From NCBI GenBank assembly GCA_963775695.1, contig CAVZJU010000007.1:310001-374000 (forward strand): a stretch of 64,000 nt of DNA, read 5' to 3'. Shown piece after piece: positions 27,434-35,963 of the stretch (position 1 is its first letter; each line of letters starts with the position of its first letter). The notes beneath the pieces were generated by a model. The model searched no databases and was not told where the DNA came from. It worked only from the letters and a program-made list of their open reading frames with translations. The translations under genes were made by a program, and so were the position numbers. Source of the DNA: DATBLE01 sp963775695 (GTDB taxonomy: Bacteria; Actinomycetota; Thermoleophilia; Gaiellales; Gaiellaceae).

Positions 27434-28524
27434 GTGCCCGAGCCGACGAGCGCCGAGCGTGAGGTTCTGCCGATTCCCGACCAGCCCTACGCGGGACCCG
27501 TCTACGAGGACGCGAAGGACCCGAAAGCGAAGTTCGCGCCGATCGCTCCGCTGCGTCCGCCCGCCGGGGCGCCGAACGTCCTGATCGTCCTGATCGACGA
27601 TGCCGGCTTCGGCAGCTCCAGCGCCTTCGGCGGGCCATGCCAGACGCCAACGGCCGAGCGCCTCGCCGGTGCCGGGCTGAAGTTCAACCGGTTCCACACG
27701 ACGGCGCTCTGCTCCCCGACCAGGGCGGCGCTCCTCTCCGGCCGCAACCACCATACGGTCGGCATGGGCGGGATCACCGAGATCGCCACCTCGGCGCCGG
27801 GCTACAACTCGATTCGCCCGAACACGTGCGCGCCGCTGGCCGAGACGTTGAAGCTGAACCGCTATGCGACTGCGCAGTTCGGCAAGTGCCACGAGGTGCC
27901 GGTGTGGGAGACGAGCCCGATGGGCCCGTTCGACTCCTGGCCCTCGGGCGGCGGTGGCTTCGAGTACTTCTACGGCTTCATCGGCGGGGAGACGAACCAG
28001 TACTACCCGGCGCTCTACGAGGGGACGACCGCGGTCGAGCCCGGCAAGACTCCGGAGGAGGGCTACCACTTCACCGAGGACATGACCGACAAGGCGATCA
28101 CGTGGATCCGCCAGCAGAAGGCCCTGATGGGTGCTGATCAGCGGCAAGTCGCAGCTGATCTTGGGCGGCATGGGCCGGCTGAGCGAGAACGCGGTAATCA
28201 ACGTCGAGAACAAGTCGCACTCGGTGACCGCCAGGCTGGAGGTCCCAGACGGTGGCGCGGAGGGCGTGATCGTCGCCCAGGGCGGCGCGTTCGCGGGCTG
28301 GAGCCTCTACGCGATACGCGGCAAGCCGAAGTACTACTACAACCTGTTCGGCGTCCAGCGCTTCCACGTCGAGGGCGACGCGGAGATCCCCTCGGGCACG
28401 CACCAGCAGCCGGTTCACCGGCACGGTCGAGTGGGTGCAGATCGACCTCGACGACGCCGCCGAGGACCTCGACCACCTGATCACGCCGGAGGAGCGGCTG
28501 CACATCGCGATGTCGCGGCAGTAG
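27434..28524 (+). pseudogene. Arylsulfatase with catalytic-core deletion
   Basis: The first about 230 residues are a normal type I sulfatase: PNVLIVLIDDAGFGSSSAFG, the formylglycine site LCSPTRAALLSGRNHH (Cys to be oxidised) and GKCHEVPVWETSPMGPFD. At about 28130 QQKALMG jumps to VLISGKSQLILGGMGRLSEN, which belongs near residue 600 of the about 780-residue family, so some 400 residues with the remaining metal ligands are gone. A second jump near 28400 (SGTHQ to RFTGTVEWVQIDLDD, other frame) removes about 50 more before LITPEERLHIAMSRQ and the TAG. Both ends are well conserved while the core is lost. GTG 27434 has GAGAGGAG upstream. Confidence 0.85.
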
Positions 28525-28540
28525 GCCGCGGTTCGAGCGG

Positions 28541-29791
28541 TCAGAGCAGGGTCTCGACCGACTCGCGGGCGCGGATCGACCGCGCGGTCGCGTTGCCGAC
28601 GAGGACGGCGGCAGGGCGTGGCAGCGCGTTGTAGTTGGAGGCCATCGAGAGCGAATAGGCGCCCGTCACCGGGACGGCCAGTACGTCGCCCCGACCCGGC
28701 TCGGGCAGCGCTGCCTGCTCGATCAGCACGTCGCCACTCTCACAGTGCTTGCCGCAGACGGCGTAGGCGCCCGCGGGCGGCTCGTCCGCGCGATTGGCCA
28801 GAAGCGCCGAGTAGCGGGCGCCGTACAGAGCCGGGCGCGGGTTGTCCGACATGCCGCCGTCGACCGCGACCCACGTCGAGCCGCCGCTGCGCTTGATCAC
28901 GCCGACCCGGTACAGCGTGAGGCCGGCCCGGCCGACGAGCGACCGGCCCGGCTCGAAGATCAGCTGCGGCCTCGGGAGATCCGCGGCTGCCCAGACCTCC
29001 TCCAGCCGCCCGGACACCGTGCGCGCGTATTCCTCCGGGGTCGGCGCGGCGGGTTCGTCCATGACGTAACGGATGCCGAGGCCGCCGCCGACGTTCACGA
29101 TCGCGGGTGTCCAGCCCAGCTCGGCCCGGGCTTCCACGCAGAGCCGGGCGAGCAACTCGATCGCCGCCGTCGCCGCTGTCGCATCCGCGACCTGTGAGCC
29201 AAGGTGCACGTGCAGGCCCAGCATCTCCAGCCCGGCCGCGCGGGCCCGCTCCACCACCTCCAGGGCTTCCTCGGGAGCGACGCCGAACTTCGAGCCGACG
29301 TGGCCCGTGCGGATCTTCTCGTGCGTGTCGGCCTCGACGCCGGGGGTGATCCGCAGCAGCACGCGCCTCACGCCGGCGGCCGCGCAGCGCTCGACCTCGC
29401 CCGGCTCGTCCATCACCACGAGCCACGCGTCCGCCTCGGCCGCGACGGCGAGCTCCTCGTCCGACTTGTTGTTCCCGTGCACGACCAGCAGCGACGGGGA
29501 GATCCCCGCCGCCTGTGCGAACCGCAGCTCCCCCAGCGTCGACACGTCCGCGCCTATCCCCTCCTCGGCCAGGATGCGCATCAGCGCGACGTTCGGGAAC
29601 GCCTTCGTCCCGTAGACGATGGTCGCGTCGGGCGCGCCCCTACGCCACGATTCCGCCGCGGCGCGCACGGTCTGCTCGCAGTAGACGACCAGCGGCGTGC
29701 CGTACTCCTCTGCGAGCGCGGACGCGCGCACGCCGCCGATCGTCAGCTCGCCGGCCTCGACCCGCGCCGTATCGGGGAACAGCTCCAGCAT
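28541..29791 (-). CDS. lysA: Diaminopimelate decarboxylase
   Basis: 416 residues, PLP enzyme for the last step of lysine synthesis (meso-DAP to L-lysine). PLP Lys in VYGTKAFPNVALM; HVHLGSQ; the phosphate-binding VNVGGGLGIRYV; FEPGRSLVG; and the C-terminal active-site GKHCESGDVL, all usual. Start ATG 29791 overlaps the stop of the upstream cyclase-family gene (ATGA), so the two are translationally coupled. The neighbours do not belong to lysine metabolism, so lysA has been placed in an unrelated operon or the cyclase-family protein has a housekeeping role. Confidence 0.96.
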   Translation of the reverse strand: MLELFPDTARVEAGELTIGGVRASALAEEYGTPLVVYCEQTVRAAAESWRRGAPDATIVYGTKAFPNVALMRILAEEGIGADVSTLGELRFAQAAGISPSLLVVHGNNKSDEELAVAAEADAWLVVMDEPGEVERCAAAGVRRVLLRITPGVEADTHEKIRTGHVGSKFGVAPEEALEVVERARAAGLEMLGLHVHLGSQVADATAATAAIELLARLCVEARAELGWTPAIVNVGGGLGIRYVMDEPAAPTPEEYARTVSGRLEEVWAAADLPRPQLIFEPGRSLVGRAGLTLYRVGVIKRSGGSTWVAVDGGMSDNPRPALYGARYSALLANRADEPPAGAYAVCGKHCESGDVLIEQAALPEPGRGDVLAVPVTGAYSLSMASNYNALPRPAAVLVGNATARSIRARESVETLL

Positions 29792-30753
29792 CAGCGCGCG
29801 CGGTAACCCCGCTTGGGATCCCAGTGCAGCGTCCCACCGCTCCGGGGGAGCGGCGCGTCGCGGCCGGAGATCGACACGCCCTTGCCGGTCGACGCAGGGC
29901 AGATCGCCACGTACCGCGCGTAGCCGCCCACGCCGCCCTTGAACTTCGGGTAGCCGATCGCGACCAGGCAGCCGGTCGCGGGCACGCCCTCGAGGTTGGC
30001 GACTCCCTCGGCCTGCGTGTAGCCGTGGTGCATCAGCCACGACTCGCCCTCGAGCGTCGGCGTCGTGTCCGTGTCGAGCGGCTCGTGGCCGTGGAACAGG
30101 ATGTGGCGCTGGAGGTGCAGGAACTTCAGCGCGGCGAGCGACACGCCGGGGAAGACCGGATCGGCCGCGAGTGCCTTCGCCTTCGCGGCGTTCTCCGTCC
30201 AGCGCTTCGACCAGTCCGACCGCACCATCACGACCGCGCCCGCCGGAATGCGTCCGTGCTGCCGCTCGAAGGCCTGGATGTCGGCCACCTGGAGCGCGTA
30301 CGTCGGATCCTGCTTCACCTGCGGGACGATCGAGATGACGACCAGCGGCCGCACCGCATAGGTCGGGGGCAGCTCGTCGATCGCCGGGTACTCGGGAGCC
30401 CAGTGCGCCGGCGGGTCGAGCTGTGTGCCGAACTGGTCGGTGGACAGCCGGTAGGCGGTCGCCTCGAAGCCGTCCTTGGCGTACGTGTACGCCTTGCCCG
30501 TCTTCGGGTCGAGCGTCGGGGCGAACTTCGCCGGCCCGAACCCCTTCCAGACCGGCATGTTCGGCGTGATCGAGTGGGTCAGGTCGACGTAGCGGGCCTG
30601 CTTCAGCGACTGGTCGTACACCTGCCAGAGGCCGACGCTCGCCGGCGTCGCGTGTGCGGCGCCGGGACGGGCGACAAGGGCCACGGCCACCGTCGCGGCG
30701 GCCCCGGCCGCGACCAGGGCGACCCCTGCCCCGATCGACTTGGAAATCCGCAT
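29791..30753 (-). CDS. Secreted cyclase-family (kynurenine formamidase-like) hydrolase
   Basis: 320 residues of the PF04199 cyclase family, with an N-terminal signal or anchor (SIGAGVALVAAGAAATVAVA). Core segments: RYVDLTHSITPNMPVWKGF, STDQFGTQLDPPAHWAP, AVVMVRSDWSKRW, and FHGHEPLDTDTTPTL. The family metal motif HxGTHxDxPxH is seen as DQFGTQLDPPAH, so the first His and the Thr-His pair are changed and metal binding may be altered. ATG 30753 has AAAGGAGG upstream. Divergent from leuS; overlaps lysA by 1 nt of ATGA. The physiological amide or lactone substrate is unknown. Confidence 0.83.
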   Translation of the reverse strand: MRISKSIGAGVALVAAGAAATVAVALVARPGAAHATPASVGLWQVYDQSLKQARYVDLTHSITPNMPVWKGFGPAKFAPTLDPKTGKAYTYAKDGFEATAYRLSTDQFGTQLDPPAHWAPEYPAIDELPPTYAVRPLVVISIVPQVKQDPTYALQVADIQAFERQHGRIPAGAVVMVRSDWSKRWTENAAKAKALAADPVFPGVSLAALKFLHLQRHILFHGHEPLDTDTTPTLEGESWLMHHGYTQAEGVANLEGVPATGCLVAIGYPKFKGGVGGYARYVAICPASTGKGVSISGRDAPLPRSGGTLHWDPKRGYRAR

Positions 30754-30783
30754 GGAGAGCCTCCTTTCGTTGCGCTGGTCGAG

Positions 30784-30789
30784 TACGAT
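30784..30789 (+). promoter_or_regulatory. -10 box TACGAT of the leuS leader transcript
   Basis: TACGAT ends 7 nt before the ATG of the six-codon leader ORF, the same spacing as at leaderless genes elsewhere in the window. Confidence 0.5.
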
Positions 30790-30796
30790 AGGCGCG

Positions 30797-30817
30797 ATGG
30801 AGCGGCTGCTCGCATAG
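30797..30817 (+). CDS. Leucine leader peptide MERLLA upstream of leuS
   Basis: ATG GAG CGG CTG CTC GCA TAG. Six codons with two adjacent Leu codons, 7 nt after a TACGAT -10 and followed by two hairpins, the second an intrinsic terminator, 24 nt before the leuS start. This is the layout of ribosome-mediated attenuation: stalling at Leu codons when charged tRNA-Leu is scarce would change which hairpin forms. Too short to recognise by homology; the call rests on context. Confidence 0.55.
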   Translation: MERLLA

Positions 30818-30821
30818 TCCA

Positions 30822-30854
30822 GGAAGCCGACGCGGCGGGGCCGCGCGAGCTTCC
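30822..30854 (+). promoter_or_regulatory. First hairpin of the leuS leader
   Basis: GGAAGC (30822-30827) pairs with GCTTCC (30849-30854) around an inner CGCGG/CCGCG stem (30831-30835 with 30841-30845). It begins 5 nt after the leader-peptide stop. GCGAG within its 3' half could also pair with CTCGC in the terminator, a possible switch. Confidence 0.4.
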
Positions 30855-30858
30855 CACG

Positions 30859-30881
30859 GCCTCTCGCACGAGAGGCTTTTT
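30859..30881 (+). terminator. Intrinsic terminator/attenuator before leuS
   Basis: GCCTCTCG/CGAGAGGC (30859-30866 with 30869-30876) and TTTTT at 30877-30881. The gene upstream is on the other strand, so a plus-strand terminator here can act only on the leader transcript of leuS. Confidence 0.75.
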
Positions 30882-30905
30882 CATTTCAAGGGAGCCCTGC
30901 AAGTT

Positions 30906-33287
30906 TTGGAACCGGTGGACAGGTACGACCCCAAAGCGATCGAGGCGAAGTGGCAGCAGGTCTGGGAGGACGAGCGGACCTACCACACCCCCGACCCTGC
31001 GCCAGGCGAGGAGCCGCCGAACCACTGGTACCAGCTGGAGATGCTGCCGTACCCGTCGGGGACGCTGCACATGGGCCACGTCCTCAACTACACGATGGGC
31101 GACGTCCTCACGCACTTCCACCGCCGGCACGGGCTGAGCGTGCTGCGGCCGATGGGCTGGGACTCGTTCGGCCTGCCTGCAGAGAACGCGGCCATCAGAG
31201 AGGGCGGCCATCCCCGCGAGATCGTCGAGCGCAACATCGTCGAGATCCGCGAGCAGATGAAGCGCCTCGGCTGGGCGATCGACTGGGACCGCGAGGTCGG
31301 CGCCCACGAGCCGGGCTTCTACCGCTGGACCCAGTGGCTGTTCATCCGGTTCTTCGAGCGCGGGCTCGCGTACCGCAAGGCGGCGCCGGTGAACTGGTGC
31401 CCGCACGACCAGACGGTGGTCGCGAACGAATACGTGATCGACGGCCGTTGCGAGCGCTGCGGCACCCCGGTCGAGCTGCGGAACCTCGAGCAGTGGTTCT
31501 TCAAGATCACCGAGTACGCCGACGAGCTGCTGCGCTACGAGGGAGCCGACTGGCCCGAGCGCACGATGACGATCCAGCGCAACTGGATCGGGCGGAGCGA
31601 GGGCGCCGAGATCCTCTTCCGGGTCGAAGAGCTCGACGTCGACATCCCGGTCTTCACGACCCGCCCCGACACGCTTTACGGCGCCACCTTCTTCGTGCTG
31701 GCGCCGGAGCACCCGCTGGTCGAGCGGATCGCGACGCCCGACGTCGACGAGTACGTCCGCCACACGGCCCAGAAGAAGACCGAGGAGCGCGCCGCCGAGG
31801 GGCCGAAGACGGGGGTCTTCACCGGCCGGCACGCGACCAACCCGGTGAACGGCGAGCGCCTGCCCATCTGGGTTGCCGACTACGTGCTGATGGACTACGG
31901 CACAGGCGCGATCATGGCCGTCCCCGCACACGACGAGCGCGACCGCGAGTTCGCCGAGACGTTCGACCTGCCGATCGTCGTGGTGGTGGACGAGGATGGG
32001 AAGCTGGTCAACTCGCAGGAGTTCGACGGCGTGCCGTCCGGGGAGGCGAAGCAGGCGATCGTCCAGAAGCTGCGCGGGCAGGGAATGGGCGCGCCCGCGG
32101 TCAGCTACCGCCTGCGCGACTGGAGCTTCGGCCGCCAGCGCTACTGGGGCTGCCCGATCCCGATCGTGCACTGCCCGGACTGCGGGGAGGTGCCCGTTCC
32201 GGACGACCAGCTCCCGGTGCTCCTGCCGGACGTCGAGGACTACCGGCCGAAGGGGATGCCGCCCCTGGCCAGCAACGCCGAGTGGCTGCACGTCGAGTGC
32301 CCGCGGTGTGGCGGCCCCGGCACCCGCGAGGCCGACACGATGGACACCTTTGTCGACTCGTCCTGGTACTTCCTGCGCTACGTCGACCCGCACAACGGCG
32401 AGGCGCCGTTCGACCGGCGGCTGATCGACTACTGGTGCCCGATCGACCACTACATCGGCGGCATCGACCACGCCACCGGGCACCTGCTCTACTCGCGCTT
32501 CTTCGTCAAGGTCATGAACGAGATGGGGATGCTCGGCTTCCGCGAGCCGTTCGCCCGCCTCTTCCACCAGGGCTGGGTGACGATGGGCGGCACCAAGATG
32601 TCGAAGTCGAAGGGCAACGTCGAGGGCCCCGACGCAATGCTCGATGCGTACGGCGCCGATCCGATGCGTCTCTACATCCTCTTCATGGGCCCGGCAGACC
32701 AGGACATGGAGTGGACCGATACGGGGATCGAGGGCATCTCGCGGTTCGTCCGGCGGCTGTGGCGCGTCGTCCACGAGGTCGCCGACCAGGCGCCCGTGGG
32801 CGACCCGGGGGATGAGGCGATCGTCCGCAAGGCCCACCAGACGATCGAGCGGGTCACCGACGACGTCGGCCGGCGGATGCAGTTCCACACGCCGATCTCC
32901 GCGGTCATGGAACTGGTCAACGAGTTGGCCGACGAACCCGCCGCCGACGGCGCGCGTTTCGCCGCTGAGACCGCCGTCTCGCTGCTCCAGCCCTGGGCAC
33001 CGCACGTGACCGCCGAGCTCTGGGAGGTGCTCGGCCACGCCGACCGCCTGTGGCAGCAGCCGTGGCCGCAGGCCGACCCGGCCCTGCTCGTCCACGAGAC
33101 GTTCGAGCTCGTCGTCCAGGTCAACGGCCGGGTGCGCGACCGCCTGGAGGTGCCGGCCGACCTGGCCGAGTCGGAGCTGGTCGAACACGCGCGGGCGTCG
33201 GAGAGGGTCCAGGCGTACCTCGACGGCAAGGAGATCCGGCAGACGGTTGTCGTCCCGGGCAAGCTCGTGAACCTCGTCGTCGGCTGA
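30906..33287 (+). CDS. leuS: Leucyl-tRNA synthetase
   Basis: 793 residues, class I synthetase attaching leucine to tRNA-Leu. HIGH motif as HMGH within YPSGTLHMGHVLNYT, zinc-binding pairs near CPHD and CERCGTP, CP1 editing domain with TTRPDTLYGATF and YGTGAIMAVPAHDERD, KMSKS motif TKMSKSKGN, anticodon-binding domain, and a C-terminal domain ending VVVPGKLVNLVVG. Start TTG 30906 is preferred to GTG 30915 because AAGGGAG lies 11 nt before it. Preceded by a probable leader-peptide attenuator. Single-gene unit. Confidence 0.97.
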   Translation: MEPVDRYDPKAIEAKWQQVWEDERTYHTPDPAPGEEPPNHWYQLEMLPYPSGTLHMGHVLNYTMGDVLTHFHRRHGLSVLRPMGWDSFGLPAENAAIREGGHPREIVERNIVEIREQMKRLGWAIDWDREVGAHEPGFYRWTQWLFIRFFERGLAYRKAAPVNWCPHDQTVVANEYVIDGRCERCGTPVELRNLEQWFFKITEYADELLRYEGADWPERTMTIQRNWIGRSEGAEILFRVEELDVDIPVFTTRPDTLYGATFFVLAPEHPLVERIATPDVDEYVRHTAQKKTEERAAEGPKTGVFTGRHATNPVNGERLPIWVADYVLMDYGTGAIMAVPAHDERDREFAETFDLPIVVVVDEDGKLVNSQEFDGVPSGEAKQAIVQKLRGQGMGAPAVSYRLRDWSFGRQRYWGCPIPIVHCPDCGEVPVPDDQLPVLLPDVEDYRPKGMPPLASNAEWLHVECPRCGGPGTREADTMDTFVDSSWYFLRYVDPHNGEAPFDRRLIDYWCPIDHYIGGIDHATGHLLYSRFFVKVMNEMGMLGFREPFARLFHQGWVTMGGTKMSKSKGNVEGPDAMLDAYGADPMRLYILFMGPADQDMEWTDTGIEGISRFVRRLWRVVHEVADQAPVGDPGDEAIVRKAHQTIERVTDDVGRRMQFHTPISAVMELVNELADEPAADGARFAAETAVSLLQPWAPHVTAELWEVLGHADRLWQQPWPQADPALLVHETFELVVQVNGRVRDRLEVPADLAESELVEHARASERVQAYLDGKEIRQTVVVPGKLVNLVVG

Positions 33288-33362
33288 CGTCCTTCTGGCA
33301 CCGTCACGTCTTGGCGCCGTGCGTCGTGCATAGGGGCCACGTCGTCCACCGAGGGGGTCTCG

Positions 33363-33719
33363 ATGCGCAAACCGCTGGTCGTCCTGCTCGCCGCAGGCGC
33401 TCTCGCCGCGGCGGGCGCCACGTCTGCCTCGGCGCCGCCGGTCGAGCCGCTGCCGTCGGCGAAGGTCACGACCGTGAAGACGACGCGCGGTCAGCTCGTC
33501 TCGATCCCGCTTCCGACCAGACGCGGCTACGTCTGGCGGGTCGCCCGGCCGATCGCAGCGCCCGTCGTCCGTCAGGTCGGCGAGGGGGACGTCGGCCGGG
33601 ACGTCGTGCTCGTCTTCGTGGCGGTCGCCCCCGGGCGCGCGTCGATCGTCCTCGCAGAGACCAGAGGAGAGACCGCCAAGGCCTACCGGGCGGTCAGGTA
33701 CGACGTCACCGTGAGCTGA
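33363..33719 (+). CDS. Secreted chagasin-like (I42) protease-inhibitor fold protein
   Basis: 118 residues with a signal peptide (RKPLVVLLAAGALAAAGATSASA). The mature part is a small beta protein; GQLVSIPLPTRRGYVWRVA carries the GYxW loop of chagasin-type cysteine protease inhibitors, and VLVFVAVAPGRASIVLAETR fits the later strands (usual FxFxAxxPGxxxI). No target peptidase lies nearby. GAGGGGGT precedes ATG 33363. Fold assignment is moderate; inhibitory activity is inferred from the family. Confidence 0.65.
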   Translation: MRKPLVVLLAAGALAAAGATSASAPPVEPLPSAKVTTVKTTRGQLVSIPLPTRRGYVWRVARPIAAPVVRQVGEGDVGRDVVLVFVAVAPGRASIVLAETRGETAKAYRAVRYDVTVS

Positions 33720-33750
33720 TCGGCCCGCGGCCGCCCGCGGCTCGATCGTC

Positions 33751-33756
33751 TAGCGT
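33751..33756 (+). promoter_or_regulatory. -10 box TAGCGT of the glucokinase-like gene
   Basis: TAGCGT ends 6 nt before ATG 33763; leaderless spacing. Confidence 0.5.
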
Positions 33757-33762
33757 TCCAGC

Positions 33763-34407
33763 ATGCGCGTCCTGGCAGTCGACGTCGGCGGGCGTCATGT
33801 CAAGGCGCTCGTGCAGGGCGAGAGCGAGCGCCGGCGCTTCAAGTCCGACCCGCCACTGACGCCCGAGCGCATGGTCGCGGAGACCCTCGAGCTCGTCGAC
33901 GGCTGGGAGTTCGATCACGTGTCGATCGGCGTGCCGGCACCGGTGGTCGACGGGAGGGTCGTCCGCGAGCCGGTCAACCTCGGCTCGGGCTGGCAGGGCT
34001 TCGACTTCGAGGCAGCGTTCGGCCGACCGACGAAGGTCGTGAACGACGCCGCGATGCAGGCGCTCGGGAGCTACGAGGGCGGTCGGATGCTGTTCCTCGG
34101 GCTCGGCACCGGGCTCGGCTCGACCATGATCGTCGACGGTGTGACGGTCCCGATGGAGCTCGGCCATCTCCCGTTCAGGCGCGCGACCTTCGAGGAGTAC
34201 GTCGGGCGTGCCGGACGACAGCGGCTCGGGCCAAAGCGCTGGCGTGCTGCGGTGCTGGAGACCATCCAGCACCTGTCGGCGGCGCTCCTGCCCGACTACG
34301 TGGTGCTGGGCGGCGGGCTCGCCGACGAGCTCGACGATCTGCCCACGGGCGTTCGCGCCGGCGGCAACGAGCTCGCGTTCGTGGGCGGCTTCCGGCTCTG
34401 GGAGTAG
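33763..34407 (+). CDS. ROK-type glucokinase-like protein (polyphosphate glucokinase group)
   Basis: 214 residues of the actin-like ATPase fold. VLAVDVGGRHVKALVQG is the phosphate-1 motif, IGVPAPVVDGRVV and NLGSGWQGFDFEAAFG match polyphosphate glucokinases, VVNDAAMQALG has the catalytic Asp, and FLGLGTGLGSTMIVDG is phosphate-2. It would phosphorylate a sugar using polyphosphate or ATP. It is some 30-40 residues shorter than typical PpgK and the first motif is GGRHVK rather than GGTxIK, so substrate use is uncertain. Leaderless ATG 33763. Confidence 0.78.
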   Translation: MRVLAVDVGGRHVKALVQGESERRRFKSDPPLTPERMVAETLELVDGWEFDHVSIGVPAPVVDGRVVREPVNLGSGWQGFDFEAAFGRPTKVVNDAAMQALGSYEGGRMLFLGLGTGLGSTMIVDGVTVPMELGHLPFRRATFEEYVGRAGRQRLGPKRWRAAVLETIQHLSAALLPDYVVLGGGLADELDDLPTGVRAGGNELAFVGGFRLWE

Positions 34408-34415
34408 GCCGGGGC

Positions 34416-35570
34416 TCAGATCTCGCCGAGGTCCGAGGCGACGCGCCGCTCGCGCGGCTGCCTGAGCATCACGGCGCTGAAGGCGCAGATTCCCGCGCAC
34501 GCGAGATAGGGCACGGCGTCGCTCGTCAGCTCGGCGAGTCCGCCGCCGCCCGCGGGGCCGACCGCGTTGCCGACCGCCCACGCCGCGTTCATCACCCCGA
34601 AGCTCAGCCCCTGCGCGAGACCGACGTGGTCGGCGGCGTGCGACAGCATCGTCAGGGCGGGCGAGTAGAGGGCGCCGACCGCCGTTGCCGCCACCAGGAT
34701 CAACGGCACGAGCACCCACGCAGACTCGGACACGGCCAGCGCCAGCGCCACTGCCGTCGAGCCTGCGAGCGCGATCCGGGCGGGCCTGGCCGGGCCGAGC
34801 CGGTCGGAGACGCGTCCGAGCCAGGGGTTGATCACCGTCTCGATCGCCGCAGCCACCACCCAGATCGCGCCGATGGCGACGGCCCCCAGTCCGTCGTGGT
34901 CGAGCGCCAGCGGCGCGAGCACGTTCAGCGTGCCGAAGAAGAGCGCGGGGACGGTCATCAGCCAGAGCCCGAGCAGGAAGTCGCGGTCGCGGATCGCCGA
35001 CACGATCAATCCGAGCGGCTGGCGCTCGGCGGCCGACGGTTCCATCCCCAGGGCCACGACGACCAGCACCACCTCGAGGCCTGCGACCGCGGCGAACGTC
35101 CCGCGGACGCCGACCAGGCTCGCGGCGGCGCCGAGCACGGGGCCGAGCAGCGCACCGAAGACGGCGGCGCCCATCGCCGTGCCCATCGTCTGGCCGCGAC
35201 GCTCGCGCGGGGTGGCGAGCGCGAGCCAGGCCAGACTGCCTGCCCAGGTCAGCGACGAGCCGAAGCCCTGGGCGGACCGCGCCGCGACGAGCGGCCAGTA
35301 GCTCCCGGCGGCGGCGACGCCGACGCTGCCTGCGGCGACGAGGACGAGCCCTGTGAGGACGGCGCCCCTCGCGCCGCGGCGCGCCGCGAGGATGCCGCCG
35401 GGAATCGCTCCGGCCAGGACGCCGAGACCGTACGCGGCCACGAGCGCACCGACGCCGCCCTTGGAGAGGTGGTACGTCTCCTCGAAATGGGGCAGCAGCG
35501 GCGTGAGCGCCGTGTACAGGGCGGTGTCCACCACGACGACAACGCAGACGAAGGGGAGCAGCCGGCCCAT
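34416..35570 (-). CDS. MFS transporter, 12 helices
   Basis: 384 residues with twelve predicted membrane helices. The loop 2-3 motif is GGILAARRGARGAVL and the antiporter-type segment is GPVLGAAASLVGVRGTF. LNPW-like INPWLGRVSDRLGP marks the repeat of the loop motif in the second half, after the sixth helix. Intact, in contrast to the DHA2 exporter at 13 kb. Probably a small-molecule exporter; substrate unknown. ATG 35570 has TAGCCT 6 nt upstream (leaderless). Nine bp from the convergent glucokinase-like gene. Confidence 0.88.
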   Translation of the reverse strand: MGRLLPFVCVVVVVDTALYTALTPLLPHFEETYHLSKGGVGALVAAYGLGVLAGAIPGGILAARRGARGAVLTGLVLVAAGSVGVAAAGSYWPLVAARSAQGFGSSLTWAGSLAWLALATPRERRGQTMGTAMGAAVFGALLGPVLGAAASLVGVRGTFAAVAGLEVVLVVVALGMEPSAAERQPLGLIVSAIRDRDFLLGLWLMTVPALFFGTLNVLAPLALDHDGLGAVAIGAIWVVAAAIETVINPWLGRVSDRLGPARPARIALAGSTAVALALAVSESAWVLVPLILVAATAVGALYSPALTMLSHAADHVGLAQGLSFGVMNAAWAVGNAVGPAGGGGLAELTSDAVPYLACAGICAFSAVMLRQPRERRVASDLGEI

Positions 35571-35576
35571 CGTGCG

Positions 35577-35582
35577 AGGCTA
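35577..35582 (-). promoter_or_regulatory. -10 box TAGCCT of the MFS gene
   Basis: TAGCCT on the minus strand ends 6 nt before ATG 35570; leaderless spacing. Confidence 0.5.
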
Positions 35583-35675
35583 CCGGGGCGGTGCCGGCGG
35601 GTGCCGTGCGCCGGCCGTGGGCGATCCTCGTCGGCTTCGATCGCGACGACGCGGCTCCGACCGTGAGCCGGCGCC

Positions 35676-35957
35676 CTAGAAGTTGAGCGCGACCGAGCCG
35701 CTCGTCACTTGCGGCGGGCCGGGCGAGACGTCGCCGAGGTTCTCGCCGACCCACGCGACGGCTGCGCTCGTCGATTCCTGTGCGCCGTCCTCGGTGGCGA
35801 AGACGCTGATCGTGGTCGCGCCCTCGCCGGTGCGGAGCAGGTAGTAGGCGCGGAAGCCCTCGATCCCGGTGAGGATCTCGCGGATCTCGTCCTGGTGAGA
35901 GACGAGGGCGTCCGCGAACGCCCTCCCACCGGTGTAGTGGCGAATGGTCACGTACAC
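35676..35957 (-). CDS. Small ABM-like ferredoxin-fold protein
   Basis: 93 residues: MYVTIRHYTGGRAFADALVS, EIREILTGIEGFRAYYLLRT and GATTISVFATEDGAQESTSA, the beta-alpha-beta pattern of dimeric alpha/beta-barrel (antibiotic biosynthesis monooxygenase-like) proteins. Starts GTG 35957, 6 nt after the stop of the cupin gene, so the two are co-transcribed. No cofactor motif; such proteins are often decarboxylases, monooxygenases or simple binding modules. Confidence 0.72.
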   Translation of the reverse strand: MYVTIRHYTGGRAFADALVSHQDEIREILTGIEGFRAYYLLRTGEGATTISVFATEDGAQESTSAAVAWVGENLGDVSPGPPQVTSGSVALNF

Positions 35958-35963
35958 AGCGGC

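Noticed and set aside
30754..30905. T-box riboswitch upstream of leuS
   Set aside because: Only about 150 nt are available, too short for a full stem I, and the T-box sequence (GGTGGNACCGCG type) is absent; the Leu-Leu mini-ORF explains the terminator better.
30603..33188. Very long open frames on the strand opposite real genes (for example opposite leuS, glgX and murJ)
   Set aside because: High GC removes stop codons from complementary frames; these products are Arg/Ala/Pro-rich, match no family, and overlap genes with complete motifs.
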